Shown one piece after another: positions 8,971-18,088 of a stretch of 64,000 nucleotides of DNA. Location: contig CBDBJK010000038.1 in NCBI GenBank assembly GCA_965206395.1, positions 558,001-622,000 on the forward strand, given 5' to 3'. A program made the translations under genes and the position numbers. This DNA is from CBDBJK01 sp965206395. GTDB taxonomy: Bacteria > Chloroflexota > Dehalococcoidia > Lucifugimonadales > CATOSD01. The notes below the pieces were generated by a model. It was not told the DNA's origin. It searched no databases and saw only the letters and a list, made by a program, of their open reading frames with translations. Positions within the stretch are counted from its first letter, which is position 1, and each line of letters begins with the position of its first letter.

Positions 8971-10302
8971 GTGGTCCAACGTCATTGTATTGATGAATAC
9001 CAGTGACTTTAGCTTCATACGCAGCATCCTCAGTGAACGCGCGGTGAATCTGTGATTGATGTCATGCATGTTGGTCCAGGCACTGTCGAGCCAGCCAATC
9101 CTGTAGTGTATCTCCAACGCTCAGCTATACGGAGGCGGTCGAGGGCTGGCCTCATCGCAGCCTCTGCTGTCGGGGGCGTGCTAGTTGGCGATCAAGGCGA
9201 ATCACGCTCTGCGGAATCCGTCCAACGGTGACAGCGTCACTCCATTGCGCGCTCGTCGTGCGAGACGGGCGCTCAAGCACTCGCGTCTCCAAGACTTGCC
9301 GACGAATCGCACCTGAATTTCACTGGTGACCGGGCGTACTGGCCGTTCGGGCTGATTGGGACTATCTGGACTCGGCTTCGGACGCCCCTCCGGCGGTTCC
9401 CCGCAGGCCAGCGCTTTGACGCTGACGCAGTTGCTTTTTCCCCGTCCCTCGGGCAGTTGACTGTCCCACACCGCGCGCTGGAGCAGGAATCCCCCGTCCG
9501 AACTGAATACGAGGCGCATGAGTCTGGTGCATCCCGCCCGCGTCAGAGCAAGGCGGAGTTTTTGCGCGCGATGGGCTTGGTACATCATTCCGCTGACCCT
9601 GCTTCCTCTGACCACTAGTGGTTCAATGATTGACGTAGCACAACTTGATGCGCGCTCCCTTGGGGGCCAAGACGAAGTGCGATTCTGCCGAGAACTATTC
9701 CAGGCACTTTCGAGCCAGCACACCGATCTCTATCTCCGATATCAACCAACTCCCGTGTTTGGGAGCGTAGTGTATGGAGGAGCTATACGCCTCGCCTCAG
9801 CAGGCTCGGATATCTGTTTGCGAGGACCGTTGGAGTGTTGAGATCGGCGCCTCGGTCTCTGTCATTTGACCTCGACTTCAATGTGCATAAGCATGAAAAC
9901 TCCTGGCTAGGATATGCTGAGACGCGGCCTTGCTGTAATCTTCTGACCTCCTCGAGGGCATCGATGCACCAACTCTGTGGGTAGCGACAAGCGAGGCTGT
10001 TGGAACTCAGGGTCTACAGAGCAACTGGTCCGCATACAGCTTCAGGGCGTGGCATCGGTCCAGTGCTGGCGTGACGCAGTGCCTGGGGCCTGATCGATTC
10101 GCGTATTCGCTCGAGGCGCGGCGATGTCCGCGTCCTTCAATGCTGTCCGAGCTGACTCATCGCTCAACAGCAGAATGCGCGCATGGGATGTTTGATCGAC
10201 CGCGTGGACCAAGGCGTTGGCCTTCACGGTACCAATGTCGCCATCATGGCTGTTCAACGTTACGATTGAACCCCCAAGAGGAACAATAGGACGTTGGACC
10301 AC
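8971..10302. mobile_element. Scrambled IS630/host mosaic
   Basis: The segment lies between two TA dinucleotides inside the membrane protein gene. Both outer ends are the GTGGTCCAAC type of IS630 terminus, whereas an intact copy has one of each type. Inside, short patches of IS630 (read in the orientation of the 49.5 kb copy) alternate with short patches of the flanking host gene. Host patches include 9133-9184 (matching 8918-8972), 9300-9370 (10345-10405), 9578-9610 (10494-10520) and 9979-10020 (10671-10710). A second internal IS end lies near 9613-9640. No usable transposase frame remains. Such colinear braiding looks like a consensus built from reads with and without the insertion; genuine decay is the alternative. 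Confidence 0.7.
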
Positions 10303-10304
10303 TA

Positions 10305-11279
10305 GTGGCGCAAGGCAATCTGCACACGTTCGTTGCGAGAACACCCGACGAATCGCACCTGGTTTCATGGTTGATCGTACTGGCCGTTGGGCTGATTGGG
10401 GGATTCGGCTTCTCAGCGCTTTATCCCCGTCCCTCGGGCAGCGCAGGAGCAGGAATAATACGAGGCGTTGCCTACGGATTTTTGGCATGGGCCATCATTC
10501 CGCTGACCCTGCTTCCTCTGCTGAACGGCACAACTCTCCCTTGGGGGCCAAACGAAGTGCGGGAGAACTTTCCCGCCTTTCCCGGATATCTGCTTTTTGG
10601 CGCGGCGCTGGCTCTATTTTTCCAGTGGCTTGATATGCTGACGCGCCTCTTCTTCGAGGACATCATGGTGGGTAGCGACAACGAGGCTGTTGGAACTCAG
10701 GGTCTAAGAGCAACCGGGCGTGGCATGGTTGCTGGCGTGGTAGGGGGCCTGATATTCGCGGGCGTGATGCTACAGATCGGTGCCTTAACCAATGTCGCCA
10801 GCCTGATAGGAGTTACATCCCCCATCACCGGTTCTTTCGTGCACATGATGATCGCCGTAGTTATCGGCACGAGCTATGGGCTGCTCTTCCAGCGAGAGAG
10901 CTATGATATAACCTCCGCTCTTGGCTGGGGCGCTTCCTACGGCTTTATATGGTGGATGCTCGGCCCGCTTACTCTGTTTCCAACCTTCCTGGGCTTTACA
11001 CCGCTCTGGACATCGGATGCTGTAGCCCGAACCTTCCCCAATCTCGTAGGTCACCTGCTGTATGGCGCAGGTCTGGGGATAACGTTGCATCTGCTGGAAG
11101 CTCGGTACAGCCCCTGGTGGGTACCACGAAGGCAGGCGCAGTCCGCGCGAGTGGCGCGTCGCAGAGAGCAGGTGCTTACCTCGGCTCCGGCGCTTTGGAC
11201 GTTTATCGTTGTACTTGCACTGACGATTCCGGTGCTCCTCGGAACAGAATCAACGACCGAGCTTCCCGGAATATACTGA
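10305..11279 (+). pseudogene. Triple-module membrane protein, 3' part (interrupted)
   Basis: This is the remaining 324 residues of the gene begun at 8410. It carries the rest of module 2 (IIPLTLLPLLNG, FPAFPGYLLFGAA) and a complete module 3 (VGGLIFAGVMLQIG, GSFVHMMIAVVIG, IWWMLGPLTLFP, FPNLVGHLLYGAG). It ends with a basic stretch and a last membrane helix. A GTG at 10305 could start translation, but the protein reads naturally as a continuation. I recognise no named family. The module appears four times in two adjacent coupled genes, which suggests a membrane partner for the neighbouring oxidoreductase. About a dozen membrane segments are expected in the full protein. Confidence 0.75.
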
Positions 11280-11432
11280 GGCCCAATATCAAGAGTCCCT
11301 GGCTGAGGACGGCTTTGCATATTAGCAGCCGACACAGAACGCTTTGTCAGAAGAGATAAGCGAACACCTTTCAGAGGAGGAAGGACTTCGGTAAGTTGGT
11401 TTTTCGGACTCAAGCGAACTCGATGTCACCCC

Positions 11433-12353
11433 TTATTCCCTGTACCAGCGTGGTGGTTCGCTGCTTTCAAAATCGTGCGTGGACAGTATGTCCTCAATAA
11501 GCCCCCGGAAGCGCTCGGTATCCTCGGGCCGATACTCGTGTACCCAGACGAGGCTGCTATACAGGCTCATCGCCACGTAAAGATTGTATCTTCGCCAGAA
11601 GTCTACCACTCCGCCGTCCGAAAGGTACCCCTGAACCTGCCCACTCGCAAAGGCTGCACTTACCGGAACGCTGAACCAGGCCAGTTTATAAAAATCCTCT
11701 ACAGGGTCGCCCCAGTCGAAGTTGGTAAAATCTATGACGCCAGCGAACTTGGCGTCGTCTACTATCAGATTTCCAGGGTAATAGTCGTCGTGTTGGAAAC
11801 GGACAGGCGCATCGTCCATCAGTCTTAGGTTTGCCTCCACGTAGTGCCCTACCTCCTCCTGTCCATCGAAATACAGTCCAGCCTCAGACCCCCTCTCAGC
11901 GTATCTTTTATACTTTGCCACCCGTCTTGTCGGCCAGTCGTATGACGGATCGGAGTGGTGTAGACTGTGTAGCTTGCGGAGTTCCAGACCAGCCCTGAAT
12001 CCAAGCTCGGTCTGCGCCGCCTCAGTTAGCTTTGGCAACGCCTCATCAGCGCTTTCGCCTGGGATGTAGCTCAGAATCTGGTAGCAGACTTCACGACTGC
12101 CAGCAATTCCGAGAGTATAGGGTTTTGGGCATTTCACGCCACGCTCGTAGTGCTTGACCATCATTTCGAAGTCGGCCACGCGGCGCTCCTGGAGTTTAAT
12201 ATCTGACAATCTTAACAAGAATTTTGGAGCATCACCTTCCCACAGGACGTACTTCTTGTCAGGCGAAAAGCCTTTGTCAAGGAGTTCAACCCTCGTCACT
12301 GCTCTCAGCAGCAGCAACGAGGCGGCTATGTCCTTCGCAACATCGATGTTCAT
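11433..12353 (-). CDS. Aminoglycoside phosphotransferase (APH)-fold kinase
   Basis: This is a 306-residue small-molecule kinase of the APH/choline-kinase fold. The catalytic loop is FQHDDYYPGNLIVDD and the metal-binding segment is GVIDFTNFDWGDP, in the right order; the nucleotide-binding part with KYVLWEG and KFLLRLSD is near the start. The ATG at 12353 is preferred because GGAAG lies upstream; a TTG 27 codons earlier has no ribosome site. The acceptor is unknown, and homologues include antibiotic and macrolide kinases, so resistance cannot be claimed. It stands alone between convergent and tail-to-head neighbours. Confidence 0.85.
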   Translation of the reverse strand: MNIDVAKDIAASLLLLRAVTRVELLDKGFSPDKKYVLWEGDAPKFLLRLSDIKLQERRVADFEMMVKHYERGVKCPKPYTLGIAGSREVCYQILSYIPGESADEALPKLTEAAQTELGFRAGLELRKLHSLHHSDPSYDWPTRRVAKYKRYAERGSEAGLYFDGQEEVGHYVEANLRLMDDAPVRFQHDDYYPGNLIVDDAKFAGVIDFTNFDWGDPVEDFYKLAWFSVPVSAAFASGQVQGYLSDGGVVDFWRRYNLYVAMSLYSSLVWVHEYRPEDTERFRGLIEDILSTHDFESSEPPRWYRE

Positions 12354-12455
12354 AGAATTTCTTCCAATGAATTCGCCAGACCCATCAGGATAAGGCAGCC
12401 ATGTATGTTTGAGCTGTTGATGACCAACGCACAAATATTATAACTTCAATTAAAA

Positions 12456-12484
12456 GAAAAGGCCCCGATGTGATCGGGGCCTTT
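12456..12484 (-). terminator. Strong factor-independent terminator
   Basis: There is a 13-bp perfect stem (AAAAGGCCCCGAT paired with ATCGGGGCCTTTT) with a GTG loop, so it works in both directions. It sits 22 bp after the stop of the DinB-like gene on the minus strand and before the APH-fold gene, separating the two transcripts. Confidence 0.9.
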
Positions 12485-12506
12485 TCTATGATGATGAGAT
12501 TCCAGA

Positions 12507-13067
12507 CTAAGGTTGGCGGCCCATCATGCCTATTAGTTTGTCCTGGCCGCTTGCGTCGCTGCTGACCGATACCTCTGCCCCAAAGAGACCACTCTGTCGT
12601 AAGCCATCCATTTGCGGCCCGAATGCTTGAGATAATATCTCTACACGCTCTGCGTTTAGAGAGGTATCCTGGCCTGTAGCCTTGGCAAGATCCCACCCGT
12701 GTACTACGGTGTCCATGAAGGCCCCGAAAATCACTTCTCCTCCAGACATCTCGCCGAATGGTGTAGGAACCCGCCTTTCCAGGTTCGAGGGATTACTTGC
12801 CACCTCTACAACCTTGGAGGTTAGAATGCCATACGTTTCAGCAAGGCTGTCGGCCTGAGGTGGCCCTGATGGTTCCTCGCCTGCGAGACTTGCGGAAAAG
12901 AAAGCGGCGCCGCCGATAAGATGCTCTATGAGGGCCTTAACGTCCCAATCGCTGCATGGCGTGGCGCTTTCGAGCTGATCGGGTTTTATACTTGCTATAA
13001 GCTGTTGGGTTGCCTTTGTCGCCGTCTGATATAGCTCTACTGGATTAGGCATAGCCTGTTCTGTCAC
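12507..13067 (-). CDS. DinB/maleylpyruvate-isomerase-N family protein (TIGR03086-like)
   Basis: This 186-residue four-helix protein is of the mycothiol-dependent isomerase N-terminal type. TPCSDWDVKALIEHLIGG near the start and VVHGWDLAKATGQ near residue 140 are the family's two conserved His-containing helices, which bind a divalent metal. The GTG at 13067 is chosen because AAAGGAGAG lies just upstream; an ATG five codons later is possible. Members take part in thiol-dependent detoxification or have unknown roles. It ends at the terminator at 12456-12484. Confidence 0.8.
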   Translation of the reverse strand: MTEQAMPNPVELYQTATKATQQLIASIKPDQLESATPCSDWDVKALIEHLIGGAAFFSASLAGEEPSGPPQADSLAETYGILTSKVVEVASNPSNLERRVPTPFGEMSGGEVIFGAFMDTVVHGWDLAKATGQDTSLNAERVEILSQAFGPQMDGLRQSGLFGAEVSVSSDASGQDKLIGMMGRQP

Positions 13068-13247
13068 GATTCTCTCCTTTTTGAGAATTGGTTTTCGTAA
13101 ATCTACAGTTGATGTTGTGTACCTGCGGCTAGTTCGTGCCAAAAGGACTAGAGTATAGCCGTCCCATTGCAATATAGGCCAAGTGTCGAGAAAAGTGCTT
13201 GTGGAAGCCCTGCCCTCGGCTTTGCTGTCAATACTTGGCGGGACACC

Positions 13248-14489
13248 TAGTGGTCCAACATCATTGAAATGAATACCATGATAGTCATTGTTCCTCTTGG
13301 GGGTTCAATCGTAACGTTGAACCGAGGAGGAACCATGATGTCTACCAAGAAGTACCGTATCAGACTGACTACCGACGAACAACAGGAACTCAACGCCTTG
13401 GTCTCACGCGGTCGGGCTGCGGCGTACAAACAGACCCATGCGCGCATTCTGCTGATGAGCGATGAGTCACGCTCGGACGGGGGAATGAAGGACGCGGACA
13501 TCACCAGCGCGCTCGGTGTGGGACAGTCAACAGTCGAGCGAATACGCAAGCGCTGTGTGGAGGAGGGGGTCGAGTCTGCGCTGAATCGCAAAAAGCAACT
13601 GCGTCGGCGTCAAAAGAGACTGGACGGCGAAGGTGAAGCACGGTTGATAGCGATGGCCTGCGGGGAACCGCCGGAGGGGCGTGCCAGTTGGACCCTGAAG
13701 CTGTTGGCTGACCAGTTGGTCGAGTGTGAGATAGTCGGGACCATTAGCACCGAGACGGTTCGCCAGGCGCTTAAAAAAAAAACGAACTGAAGCCGTGGCT
13801 GAAGCAGAGTTGGTGCATCCCGCCCGGTCAGAGCGCGGAGTTTGTGTGCGCGATGGAAGACGTACTGGAGGTCTACCAACGGCCGTACGATGGGAATGAG
13901 GTTCTGGTGTGCATGGATGAGACGAGCAAACAGCAAGTCAAGGAGACGCGAGTGCCGCGTCCCGCAGCGCCCGGCTTATCGGCGGCATACGACTACGAAT
14001 ACGAGCGCAATGGAGTGAGCAGCCTGTTCATGCTGTTTGCACCGTTGGACGGATGGCGCCGAGTCGAGGTCAGAGAGCGTCGCACGAAGGTGGACTGGGC
14101 GCATGTGATAAAGAAACTGGTCGACGAGGACTACCCTGACAGAGACCGGATCGTGCTGGTAATGGACAATCTCAACACTCACAAGCTGTCCTCGCTATAC
14201 GAGGCATTCGAGCCTGCTGAGGCGAGGCGTATAGCTGAGCGACTGGAGATACACTACACTCCCAAACACGGGAGTTGGTTGAATATGGCGGAGATAGAGA
14301 TCGGTGTGCTGGCTCGACAGTGCCTGGACCGACGGATTGCCAATCAAGACATCCTGCGCGGCGAGGTCAATGCTTGGCAGAATCAACGCAACCGGGATGT
14401 GATACGAGTGGATTGGCGCTTCACTACCGAGGATGCGCGCATCAAGCTAAAGTCACTCTACCCATCAATACAAAAACGTTGAACCACTA
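13248..14489 (+). mobile_element. IS630-family insertion sequence, copy 2
   Basis: The copy lies between TA dinucleotides at 13248-13249 and 14488-14489 and has the same termini as copy 1. It differs from copies 1 and 3 by ten instead of nine A residues, one substitution near 13530, and absence of one unit of a 12-bp tandem repeat in the catalytic half. The pre-insertion site is CTAG and lies on the TAG stop codon of the downstream minus-strand SRPBCC gene. The element end recreates the stop, so that protein is unchanged. Confidence 0.95.
13335..14482 (+). CDS. IS630 transposase, two frames joined across an A10 run
   Basis: It has the same DDE transposase architecture as copy 1: helix-turn-helix first half, catalytic CMDETS, VMDNLNTH and NMAEIEIG in the second half. 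The A-run at 13773-13782 has ten residues, so a -1 shift (or slippage to eight or eleven A) joins the frames and gives 381 residues. The first frame alone stops right after the run. The product is four residues shorter than copies 1 and 3 because one MEDV repeat is absent. Confidence 0.85.
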
Positions 14490-14879
14490 GTTTTCAAGGG
14501 CCTTCGCAATCGGCTCCCAGTAGTAGGTGCGCCATCCATCGTTGATGGAGTCAAACATATCCGATGGGACACCAGCCTGAACAAAGCTGAGTTTCGTCTG
14601 CCCATCAGATTCTTCCATAAGGAAAATAGCTGTTGAGTAGTGGCCTTCGGGCCAGTCGGCGGCCCGCCACGCTTGGACTATCTTCTTGTCAGCGATTAGA
14701 TCAAGGGTTTTGCCGCTCAGACCGCCGTCCATGATGGAGAACTCTCCACCAATCTCAGAACTGATTTTAGCAGGGGCACCTGTAAACTCCGAGTGCTTCT
14801 GCTGGTCCATAAGCATTTCGTAGATTTCGTGAGCGCTCGCATTGAAGGTCACGGACTGGTCTATGGTCTTGTATTCCAT
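14487..14879 (-). CDS. SRPBCC (AHSA1-like) protein
   Basis: This 130-residue START-like lipid- or ligand-binding fold belongs to the AHSA1 group. FNASAHEIYEMLMD begins the fold and the GVPSDMFDSINDGWRTYYWE segment forms the C-terminal helix. A strong ribosome site (AAAGGAGGTAGAT) precedes the ATG. The TAG stop overlaps the end of IS630 copy 2, which entered exactly at that codon and left the protein intact. It is the last gene of an ArsR-SRPBCC-SRPBCC run. The ligand is unknown. Confidence 0.85.
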   Translation of the reverse strand: MEYKTIDQSVTFNASAHEIYEMLMDQQKHSEFTGAPAKISSEIGGEFSIMDGGLSGKTLDLIADKKIVQAWRAADWPEGHYSTAIFLMEESDGQTKLSFVQAGVPSDMFDSINDGWRTYYWEPIAKALEN

Positions 14880-14898
14880 ATCTACCTCCTTTGATTAT

Positions 14899-15369
14899 TT
14901 AGGATTCCAATACCTGACCGAAGCGATTGTCTAGCATCATAATCCAGCCTTGCCTGTGCTGTTCGCATATTTCCGCTGATGGGAAGTATTCATGGGTAAG
15001 TGTAAGCTCTGTGGAACCGCCTAAATCTCGGAAGGAAACTGTCACAAGAGTCTCAGTCTGTTCCTGAAGCTCCATGCCTTCGTGTTCGAATGCCCAGGTG
15101 TAGACCAGTCTCTCAGGTGGACTGACCTCTCGAAAAACACCGCCAACAACGTGTAGTTCGCCATCATCAGGGGGTTGCATACCGAGTCGGTACCTGCCTC
15201 CGACCCTCAAGTCAATTTCGACGATTGGAGCAGTGTATCCGGCACTCATTCCCCACCAGTTCCGCATATGTTCGGGCTGTGTCCACGCCTCAAACACCTT
15301 CTCCCTGGGTGCGGCGAATGTTCGGGTCAAACTGAGCATAACCCCAGTGTCTGTGCCAGGGTTAACCAT
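14899..15369 (-). CDS. SRPBCC (AHSA1-like) protein
   Basis: This SRPBCC domain protein is of about 156 residues: LTRTFAAPREKVFEAWTQPE at the start, GGRYRLGMQPPDDGE in the middle, and a C-terminal helix starting GWIMMLDNRFGQVLES. The start at 15369 overlaps the end of the ArsR gene by eight bases and is preceded by AGGAGG, so translation is coupled. ArsR regulators paired with SRPBCC proteins of this type are common in bacteria; the ligand is generally unknown. Confidence 0.87.
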   Translation of the reverse strand: MVNPGTDTGVMLSLTRTFAAPREKVFEAWTQPEHMRNWWGMSAGYTAPIVEIDLRVGGRYRLGMQPPDDGELHVVGGVFREVSPPERLVYTWAFEHEGMELQEQTETLVTVSFRDLGGSTELTLTHEYFPSAEICEQHRQGWIMMLDNRFGQVLES

Positions 15370-15724
15370 GATTTTCATCCTCCTGATTCTTTGGATGGCT
15401 CAGATATTCGTCGAGGGCTTTGAGCTGGTTTTCCCAGAAGGATCTGTAGAGAGAAATCCATTCGGCTGCGTCTTTCATGGGTTCTGCTGTCAGAGTGCAG
15501 CGACGTACCCTGCCATCTTTTTCTCGCACAAGAAGCCCTGCATTTTCCAGCACTCTAAGGTGCTTGGAGATGGCCGGAAGCGACACATCGAAAGGCTCTG
15601 CCAGTTCTGTAACAGATGCCTGTCCTCCTGCCAGCCTCTCCAGAATATCCCTACGTGTAGAATCGGAGAGCGCGGCGAAGATTCGGTCTAGATCGCTCTT
15701 GGTATTATTAAGTCCAGTCGTCAT
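15362..15724 (-). CDS. ArsR-family winged-helix repressor
   Basis: This 120-residue regulator has the winged helix-turn-helix in RRDILERLAGGQASVTELA and VSLPAISKHLRVLENAGLL. It has no obvious metal-binding Cys motif (no ELCVCDL), so it likely belongs to the SdpR-like metal-independent branch that is found with SRPBCC genes. The ATG at 15724 is preferred; a GTG seven codons upstream falls on the operator. It is the first gene of the operon with two SRPBCC genes and probably represses itself through the palindrome at 15746-15761. Confidence 0.9.
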   Translation of the reverse strand: MTTGLNNTKSDLDRIFAALSDSTRRDILERLAGGQASVTELAEPFDVSLPAISKHLRVLENAGLLVREKDGRVRRCTLTAEPMKDAAEWISLYRSFWENQLKALDEYLSHPKNQEDENHG

Positions 15725-15745
15725 GCTCTCAGGGATGCCAAACAC

Positions 15746-15761
15746 TTAACCACTTGGTTAA
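15746..15761 (-). promoter_or_regulatory. Probable ArsR operator
   Basis: A perfect 16-bp palindrome, TTAACCACTTGGTTAA, begins immediately downstream of the -10 element and ends 21 bases before the repressor start codon. The TTAACC-N4-GGTTAA pattern and its position over the expected transcription start fit self-repression by the adjacent ArsR protein. Confidence 0.8.
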
Positions 15762-15791
15762 ATATTAATCGATAGAATATTTGTTTGTCAA
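15762..15791 (-). promoter_or_regulatory. Sigma70-type promoter of the ArsR-SRPBCC operon
   Basis: A TTGACA -35 element (15786-15791) and a TAATAT -10 element (15762-15767) are separated by 18 bp on the minus strand. The operator palindrome follows directly. Confidence 0.75.
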
Positions 15792-16687
15792 GCGGATGTC
15801 GGAGGAATTGTCGGGTATCTTGAAAGGAGTCTACTGGTCATCGACAGTTAAGACATACCCGGCTGCAATTGGTCAATGCGTTTGGCGAGCTCATTAATGT
15901 CACACTGCCACGAAGCAAAGAAATTATATACGTATCGGAATCGTTCTCCCTGCTGAAAGCCAAACACGTTGAGTTTGACGTGCCGAGTGTCGCCGCCAGA
16001 TGAGCGGACCGATGCCTCGCGGGACGATGCACAGTTGATAGATGTCAGAGTGGGTTCGTTGTTGCTTCGTGAATAGAGCCTACGACGCCAGGCCGCCCGC
16101 TTCAAGGGACCCTCCCCCGATATTTAGCACTCTCCCTTCTATGGGCGCTACGAGTTTGGCAGTTGATTAGAAGTTGTCGACATGAATGCGATCTTTCAGG
16201 AATTGGCCCAAATGCAGGTTGCTACTGAGCTAACTTCGACTACTTAAACTTCTTTATTTCGCCTTTTCGAGAGGTTGGGCAAAAATACCCTACATGGCTT
16301 ATCAAGCGTTGAGAGTCACTTCATTAATGGTACAATTCCTTAGATCTGCGAACTGTGATATTATTGCCGCCATGCGGAAATCCTCATATCTGACATTCAT
16401 CGATCCTTCAAGAAGCTTTCAGGGCATCATACCCCTGATCCCTCAACCGGTGTGAGAAGGTGTGATCAGGAGTATAATACGATTGAGTTGGTCATTTTGC
16501 CTACACCCTGTGTTAGCTCGACAATCGATAGCGAAATGGAACCTACCAAGGCCGCTAACCCTCAAGACACCTATCACGCCTTGGAGGCTATAGCCGCGTG
16601 TTTTGAGTATCCCGACGGTGTAGACTACCTGCGCGTCGGCATGCGCGCGACTAGCGGCAAAATATCAGCAGCATAGCGGAGACAATT
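15792..16687. other. Long intergenic stretch, nothing firm
   Basis: About 900 bp, AT-richer than its neighbours. A minus-strand frame at 15848-16105 codes a stretch (KLNVFGFQQGERFRYVYNFF) that looks protein-like but matches no family I know and may be a gene fragment. No convincing tRNA, hairpin or promoter was found elsewhere in it. Confidence 0.35.
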
Positions 16688-18088
16688 ATGGCATCTCTCA
16701 GTCGGCAACTTGCGCAGTGGGTCGTAGGCCTGCGCTATGACGATCTCCCGCCCGCAGTGGTCGATCGCGCCAAGGGCGTCACGCTTCACAGTCTCGCCTC
16801 CGTGCTCCTCGGCTCTCAGGAACCGGGCGGCCAACAGGCCGTTCAGCTCATCACCGCAGAAGAATCTGGTGTGGGCCACGGCGCGACCATCATGGTGTAC
16901 GGCACCACGGTGACCAAGGGCGGCGCCGCCTTCACCAACGCGGAGATGGCCATGGCGGGCGGCAAGCTGGATTCCTTCCGTATGCTCACCCACCCCGGCA
17001 CCAGCATACTCCCGGGCGCTTTTGTGGTGGCGGAAACTGTCGGCGCCTCTGGCCAGGACTTCCTCACTGGCCTTGCCGCCGGCTACGAGGTCATGGAGCG
17101 GATGGCGGCCGACTTCATTCCGACAGTGATGAGCCGCGGCTTTCACGCTGGCCCGGTGTTTGGCATCTTTGGCCCAGCCGTCGCTGCCGCAAAGATCCTG
17201 AACTTTACTGAGGATCAGGTGAATAGCACGATTGCCCTCTGCGTGCATCTGGCGGCAGGTAATCTCGAAGGGCCTCGGAGCGGTGGTTTCGCCCTGCGCG
17301 AGGGCGCCGCGGTGCGCAACGCGATGCTTGCAGTGGCGCTGGCGCAGCAGGGACACGTGGGCGGCGAGACCGTCCTCGAAGGCGACGCGGGCTTCTATCA
17401 CGCCTACGCGGGCAACAACAAAGGCCAGCTCACCTACAGCTTTGTTGGTGCTACCCAGACCAGTCTGGACAAAATCACCACAGCGCTGGGGCAGGACTGG
17501 TTGTTCCTCGAGACTCTCTACCGCATCTACTCGACGGCCGGCTACAACATTGCCCACGTCGACGTTACAGCGCAGCTCTGTGCCGAGAACAACATCCGAT
17601 ATGAGGACGTCGAGCGCGTGGAGGCCGTGGTGAACTGGCTCGAGACCCAGTATCCCAGCCCGGCCTTCCCGAGCCGGCGGGAAGACGCGGCGCCGCGGCC
17701 GGGAAGCACGCCCTATTACACCGCGTACGGTATTGTCCAGCGCGGATTCCCTGTGCTACGGGGCCAGCAGTATGACGCGGCGGGTGCCAACGACCCGCCC
17801 GAGGTGCTGGAGCTAATGCATCGGGTGACGCTCATCCCGTCGCACGAGATGACGCTTTTCGGGCCACGCATCACGATCTACACCAGAGATGGCAAGAGCT
17901 ACACGAAGCAGGCCACCGGCCGCGAATTTATGTGGGACTTCGATGAGGAGGCGCGCCGGATTCGCGACGTTATCCCGGGTCTGCCGATACCGGCGGCGCG
18001 TTTCGAAGATCTCATTGCGACCTGCCGCGACCTCGACCGCCAGGACCGGGCCGACAGGCTCATTCAGCTCACTTTGAAGCAAGGATAG
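16688..18088 (+). CDS. MmgE/PrpD family protein
   Basis: This 466-residue protein of the 2-methylcitrate dehydratase/cis-aconitate decarboxylase superfamily dehydrates or decarboxylates tricarboxylic acids or related compounds. Family features are the N-terminal helical domain (LARQWVVGLRYDDLPPAVV-like), AGYEVMERMA, and the GFHAGPVFGIFGPAVAAAKI segment carrying the conserved His. Closing segments are EALRFIEDVIPG-like and unremarkable. The base composition is strikingly more GC-rich than in all neighbouring genes, with third positions mostly G or C, and long antisense frames follow from this. That suggests transfer from a high-GC donor. GGAGAC precedes the ATG. The substrate is unknown. Confidence 0.85.
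   Translation: MASLSRQLAQWVVGLRYDDLPPAVVDRAKGVTLHSLASVLLGSQEPGGQQAVQLITAEESGVGHGATIMVYGTTVTKGGAAFTNAEMAMAGGKLDSFRMLTHPGTSILPGAFVVAETVGASGQDFLTGLAAGYEVMERMAADFIPTVMSRGFHAGPVFGIFGPAVAAAKILNFTEDQVNSTIALCVHLAAGNLEGPRSGGFALREGAAVRNAMLAVALAQQGHVGGETVLEGDAGFYHAYAGNNKGQLTYSFVGATQTSLDKITTALGQDWLFLETLYRIYSTAGYNIAHVDVTAQLCAENNIRYEDVERVEAVVNWLETQYPSPAFPSRREDAAPRPGSTPYYTAYGIVQRGFPVLRGQQYDAAGANDPPEVLELMHRVTLIPSHEMTLFGPRITIYTRDGKSYTKQATGREFMWDFDEEARRIRDVIPGLPIPAARFEDLIATCRDLDRQDRADRLIQLTLKQG

Noticed and set aside
9202..10488. Several 70-170 codon frames in the 9.2-10.5 kb region
   Set aside because: They are built from IS and host patches in the mosaic and combine frames of unrelated sequences.
11433..12353. 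Aminoglycoside resistance gene
   Set aside because: Only the kinase fold is supported; residues that define drug-specific APH subfamilies cannot be assigned and the context is not a resistance cassette.
16625..17557. 310-codon open frame on the minus strand inside the MmgE/PrpD gene
   Set aside because: It is a shadow caused by the high GC content of the real gene; the plus-strand frame has clear family motifs.
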